Origin: Lucifuga dentata
Taxonomy: Eukaryota > Chordata > Actinopteri > Ophidiiformes > Bythitidae
Direction of reading: 5' to 3'
Length of the DNA: 64,000 nt
Assembly: GCA_014773175.1 (NCBI GenBank)
Contig: VXCM01001254.1
Coordinates: forward strand, 62,001-126,000
Below, piece by piece: positions 59,899-64,000 of the stretch. Position numbers and translations under genes: made by a program. Below the pieces are notes generated by a model that did not search any database, was not told the origin of the DNA, and saw only the letters and a list, made by a program, of their open reading frames with translations. How positions within the stretch are numbered: position 1 is the first letter of the stretch; each line of letters starts with the position of its first letter.

Positions 59899-60454
59899 AG
59901 GACCATACCGTCCATTTTGCATGTTTGAGCCTAATATATTCTATTTTCATACATGTTACGTTACTGACAATCATTTCCCAAAGGATAATACTGGAACGAT
60001 GAATTAAAAATGTTTTTCCTACCTTCCAGACCTCCATTGGTTTCAGTTCATTCTGCTATTAAAATCAACTTGTTGATACTGTAAACGTTCTTGGGATAGG
60101 TAATCCATCATCACCAACAAGACGTGTATTCAGGTTTTTTTAGAAGTTATGTAATTTTAGTGTTTAAGCTCAATAAAAAGCGTGGAGTGAATGTATGCCT
60201 CCACCAGGGAATATAGTCCCAAAAGAAGACCTGTGTTTATGGAAAAATTTAAAGGACCGTGACTTCATAAGGCTGTGTAACTATTAGCAGGAGAAACATG
60301 GATTTTTAAGGTGGGTGTCTCACTTGAATATTTGATTTTGAAAGATTAAGAGATTTAGCAAAATATCAGGAAAGCTGAAATACAGTTTTATCCTTTGGGA
60401 AATGATTGTCAGTAACGTAATGTATGCAAACTGAATATATTAGGGTCAAACATG
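59899..60454 (+). mobile_element. MITE family A, copy A8 (right tip missing)
   Basis: Starts AGGACCATACCGTCC after TAA (59896-59898). It is lost after TTAGGGTCAAACATG, so the last ~25 bases of the right terminal repeat are absent. Confidence 0.84.
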
Positions 60455-60989
60455 GAACTCCCATTGTTAAATCACGATCAGGGAGTCGCAGAAATCATAA
60501 TGACTTAAACTTCAGGTGTTTTCACACCTTGAATGTACAGGAACATTCACCTCAACATTTCAAATGAAGCACATTAACAACAGGAAAAGTTTCAAAATAC
60601 AAGTGAATCATTCCCTGCAGGAAATCAGCTGACCTTTGAACTCGTCTTCTGAGCTGCTTTCAGGTATCATTTTATCTCGAGCTTTTATGTATTTATTACC
60701 AAACAAGATGCATATTAATTCAAATCTTTAATGGTTTTAAAGTTACATAACACCTTGTTTAATTTGTATATTTTATGTCTGTCTGACTTATTTGTTTTCT
60801 TATGTATGTACAGTATATATTTATGTGTAATGATGAACCCCAGGAAGATTAGCAACAGCATTTACGGAAGCTAATGGGGATCTAATAAACAATACACCTG
60901 CGTGGTTTGGGGCCTGGTTATGGTTCGTTTGGTTTTTTCTGAATTCAGCAATTGCATCCGGGCGGTTTGCAGCGGTCTGGTTCCAAACG

Positions 60990-61100
60990 CTGGAGTGGTT
61001 TGTTTGTGTTCTAATGACTTCTGCTGATAGATTTTGGTTTGATTGGACGTTTTCTGTGTGAAACTGGAGTAAATGAAGCAGTAAATGCAACACGGACAGA
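60990..61100 (-). repeat. Dispersed repeat D, fragment D4
   Basis: Shares CTGATAGATTTTGGTTTGAT and GAAGCAGTAAATGCAACAC with D1. The CCAAT/E-box half of the module is degraded. Confidence 0.4.
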
Positions 61101-61640
61101 CTACAGATGTGAAAATATCCTCAGATTACAGTCAAATTCCCAAACAGATTTAATCTGGATAAATCAACCACCAAAATAAGCAGATCCTTTGTTTTTTTGC
61201 TAAAAAAATGAGCCAAATTTCATTGAAATTGATCCATTAGCACTGATTTCACAGGCTAAAATCTTCTGGATTATGGATCTAGAATATCATCTCCAAAACG
61301 TAATCTCTTCCTCTCCGCGTTATATTTCCCCCAAATTTAACACAAGTCACTTAAACTTCCACATCCATCATGAAAGATGTCACATAAGTGAATTGTTGCC
61401 ATTACAGTGAGAAATATTCCCACAGTCTCATTACTGCTGAAAATTTTGGAGGGCAATTTTGGCTTTTTTTTTTTTTTTTTTTTTTCACACCAAAACTGTC
61501 CATCCCTGCCTTGGCCATGTTTTGGTTTGCTGTTTTAATGGGCTGCAGACATCCATGAATACCCGAGTGTGTGTGAGTCAAAGAGGACAGACTGCAGCAG
61601 AAGTGTTGTAGGGACGTTCACATCCACCTCCTCCCCCCCC

Positions 61641-61666
61641 ACACACACACACACACACACACACAC
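61641..61666. repeat. (CA)n microsatellite
   Basis: About 13 CA units following a C run. Confidence 0.92.
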
Positions 61667-62104
61667 GTGTTCGTGTTACATTCTAGTCAATTGATTTGAG
61701 AATACTGAATGCCAAATGGACTGACCACCCATTAATGATTAGCAGCAAACTGAGCTGAGTGAAGAAACTCTGCTGCCCAAACAAAGCGACTTTAACTTTA
61801 CTGCTGCAAATGTTCACGCTGATGTTTTTATTTTTAATACATTGCCTAAATTCAGCTGCCGTTTTTTCACAGCGCACTCCTGTCATTTGTATTTTTTTAT
61901 GACGAGCTTCACTTCCTGCTTTTACGTCTCTTAAATCCAACGATCCAGACTTAATGCTTGTTTATGCTTAACAGTCGATGCGTGGAAAATGTGACGTAAT
62001 TACGGCCAAACGACCAGCTGCTGATGACTGGCTGGCGAAAGGAAGAGGACGAAGGAAGAGGAAGTATACAAGAAAAAGGGAGAGAGAGGGACAGATAAAC
62101 AAAC

Positions 62105-62330
62105 AATGGCGAACAAGTTAGACGAGCGACTGGCGGCGGAGGTGAGCAAGTAATGACACTGATATAATTCCTCCATGAGGGATTATAAAAACTGCCAATG
62201 GCTGCTCAGAGATAGCCCGTAGTCTGGGGTTCGAGGAACATTCCTATATGTTCTACAGCACCACCGTCTTGGCGTTGAAGTGGATGGTCATCACGCACGG
62301 TTGCCATGAAAATGCGAGAATCGTAAATGC
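62105..62330 (+). pseudogene. MADF-domain remnant of a second PIF/Harbinger element
   Basis: The ATG at 62105 is preceded by GACAGATAAACAAACA, very like the leader at 50.73 kb. It reads MANKLDERLAAEVSK and then stops at 62150-62152. The following sequence keeps, in other frames, NSSMRDYKNCQ and a later AGATAGCCCGTAGTCTGGGG block. These fit the MADF pattern (Y-N-x-S-M-R-D-Y-K-D-C-Q ... E-I-A-R-S-L-G) of Harbinger-associated proteins. One premature stop and small indels make it non-functional. Confidence 0.62.
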
Positions 62331-62402
62331 CTAGACATATGGATGGTCTATTTAGGAGCCATTCCATACTAAGCATGAACCACGTTTATATGACTATTAC
62401 AT

Positions 62403-62404
62403 TC

Positions 62405-62450
<46 letters not shown>
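62403..62450. repeat. (CT)n microsatellite
   Basis: About 23 CT units with one CCCT interruption. Confidence 0.95.
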
Positions 62451-62453
<3 letters not shown>

Positions 62454-62640
62454 ATTTTAATAAAAATTATTATTATTTCAAGAATTCGTCACAAGTAAAT
62501 TTGTCTGTTATTCCTCTGGTGTTAAAGAAAACAGTCTCTGCTTCAGAGCTCCACATTTTAAAACAGCGACAAGAAATTAGAGATACAAGAGATCCAGACA
62601 CTGCTGGGAGTCCCGGTGCATGGGGGAATGTAACACTTAA

Positions 62641-63220
62641 AGGACCATACCACTCATTTTGCATATTTGAGCCTAATATATTCAATTTTCATACATGTAA
62701 CGTTACTGACAATCATTTCCCAAAGCATACTACTGGAATGGTGAATTAAAAATGTTTTTCCTACCTTCCAGACCTCCACTGGTTTCAGTTCATTCTGCTA
62801 TTAAAATCAACTTGTTGATACTGTAAACGTTCTTGGGATAGGTAATCCATCATCACCAACAAGACGTGTATTCAGGTTTTTTTAGAAGTTATGTAATTTT
62901 AGTGTTTAAGCTCAATAAAAAGCGTGGAGTGAATGTATGCCTCCACCGGGGAATATAGTCCCAAAAGAAGACCTGCGTTTATGGAAAAATTTAAAGGACC
63001 GTGACTTCATAAGGCTGTGTAACTATTAGCAGGAGAAACATGGATTTTTAAGGTGGGTGTATCACTTGAATATTTGATTTTGAAAGATTAAGAGATTTAG
63101 CAAAATATCATTAAAGCTGAAATACAGTTTTATCCTTTGGGAAATGATTGTCAGTAATGTAACATGTATGGAAATTGAATATACTTGGCTCAAATATGCA
63201 AAATGTGTGGTATGGTCCTT
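62641..63220 (+). mobile_element. MITE family A, copy A9
   Basis: Complete copy, AGGACCATACCACTC to GGTATGGTCCTT. TAA lies at 62638-62640; the right flank is CAA, a single change from TAA. Confidence 0.86.
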
Positions 63221-63859
63221 CAAGCCTCATGACTAAAACGGACACTTTTCCGTAAAAGTACGGCCGGCGCTTTTACTCAGTAGGAGCTTTTAACTTTTCC
63301 TTTAACATAACACTTCCTTTACAGCACAAACATGAATAAATGCAGACACACAAATTAAAATCTGCACCTAGATCATGCATCTTGTCTGAAAAATGAAAAT
63401 GTCTGAAAGGCGCTTCAGAGACGCAGTGTTTATACTTGAGGAAGAGGCACGGTGCCACTAAAACATCTGTGAGATCAGATCAAAACTTGCCAAGGCAAAC
63501 TAAAGAGGCCGGTAACATGAGTTTATGAATGAGGAAACGTGTTTGCGTGATGCTACCCTCAATAATCTGCTGCTGTGTTTTATAAATATCACATGAACTC
63601 CTAAAATAACATGAATTCATAAAGGAAAATGATCCTGTTCCAATATCAAGATAACATGAAGCTAAACAGCCTTAAATTAAATTCTTCATTACAAGTTTCA
63701 GTGTCTGATGATGTTTGTTGGGCTGAATTTTTAAGCTAATTATAAATCATTTTTGTTCACCCTCCAGGCGTTTTTAATGGATTGCAGAACATTTAGCTTG
63801 TTTCTAGTCGTGATTTTTTTTTGTGTTTTTCTATCTTTGAACTGTTTTTCTGCCTTCAC

Positions 63860-64000
63860 GTAGCTCCTTCCTTCGCTCTGCCTTTTCTCTTAGCTTCGCT
63901 GCCTCTTCCTCTCCGCCTCACTCTGCACCTCCTCCTCTCTCTGCCTCACTTCATCCTTCCTCCCCTCTTCCCTCTTCCCTCCGGTCTCCCGCTCTTTGTG
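63860..64000. repeat. Pyrimidine-rich tract at the window edge
   Basis: About 140 bases dominated by C and T on the + strand (CTTCC, CTCTC, TCCTC words) without a strict unit. It could precede an exon just outside the window, or simply be a low-complexity tract. Confidence 0.6.

Larger units (their letters stand above)
25774..64000. other. Long intron 7 or intergenic DNA, transposon-rich
   Basis: No exon continuing directly from exon 7 could be identified in these 38 kb. Individual transposons, satellites and candidate regulatory stretches are listed separately. Parts with nothing recognised are 25780-26210, 27230-27800, 32100-32450, 34860-35010, 35380-36400, 37750-38000, 38700-39250, 40000-40400, 41280-41800, 44050-45040, 45850-46700, 51780-52380, 53500-53960, 56200-57300, 60470-60990, 61100-61630 and 63230-63850; most are AT-rich. 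Confidence 0.5.

Noticed and set aside
6286..60037. A recurring predicted peptide beginning MEVWKVGKTFLIHRSS on six copies, and a partner ending NHFPKDKTVFQLS
   Set aside because: Each is the translation of the MITE-A terminal region in one frame. The sequence is conserved because the copies are recent, and the frames run out into unrelated flanks.

Overview
The window looks like a piece of a teleost (probably percomorph) nuclear chromosome. It has spliced exons separated by AT-rich introns, very many (CA)n/(GT)n and (AG)n/(CT)n microsatellites, and dense small DNA transposons (PIF/Harbinger-, Tigger/pogo- and hAT-type). It also has 3' stubs of fish-type LINEs. There are no bacterial-style operons, RNA genes or CRISPR arrays. 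All identifications come from reading the sequence; no database search was possible.

Gene content. One protein gene is clearly supported, on the + strand. Seven coding exons (1547-1730, 8582-8729, 8953-9055, 10309-10347, 10436-10477, 14612-14909, 25551-25773) join in one open frame with correct splice phases and give 345 residues. The first ~90 residues resemble the N-terminus of SH2D4A/SH2D4B. The rest is a Ser/Thr/Pro-rich linker ending in a PxxP-type segment. The 3' end is not resolved: exon 7 ends inside a codon with a good donor, and no matching next exon was found with confidence. A coding-like 114-nt candidate exon lies far downstream at 59522-59635.

Layout. 1-1.5 kb: upstream region and 5' UTR, microsatellite-rich. 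1.5-25.8 kb: the gene, with introns carrying many transposon copies. 25.8-64 kb: either a very long intron or intergenic DNA. It holds more transposons, several repeat-poor stretches that look like conserved non-coding elements (best at 28.0-28.6 and 53.0-53.2 kb), long satellites (a CATA array at 51.1-51.4 kb) and two LINE 3' ends.

Repeat biology is the most informative part. One MITE family (nine copies of a younger form A, seven of an older form B) has inverted ends starting AGGACC and is flanked by TAA, as expected for PIF/Harbinger. One B copy (about 50.4-51.1 kb) keeps the same terminal sequence joined to the start of a MADF-type reading frame, so it links the MITEs to their protein-coding parent. 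A second MADF remnant lies at 62.1 kb. A Tigger-like MITE is present twice, and each copy can be compared with a related empty site in this same window, showing a TA target duplication. Two hAT-like elements have recognisable 8-bp target duplications. A dispersed repeat at 11.9, 33.4 and 58.3 kb preserves a 59-bp module (CCAAT, E-box, ATTGG) with unchanged spacing.

Assembly caution. Twenty-two isolated single n characters occur. At eight of them the ~64-77 bases before the n are repeated right after it. These are almost certainly unmerged contig overlaps, and one duplicates the start codon of the gene.
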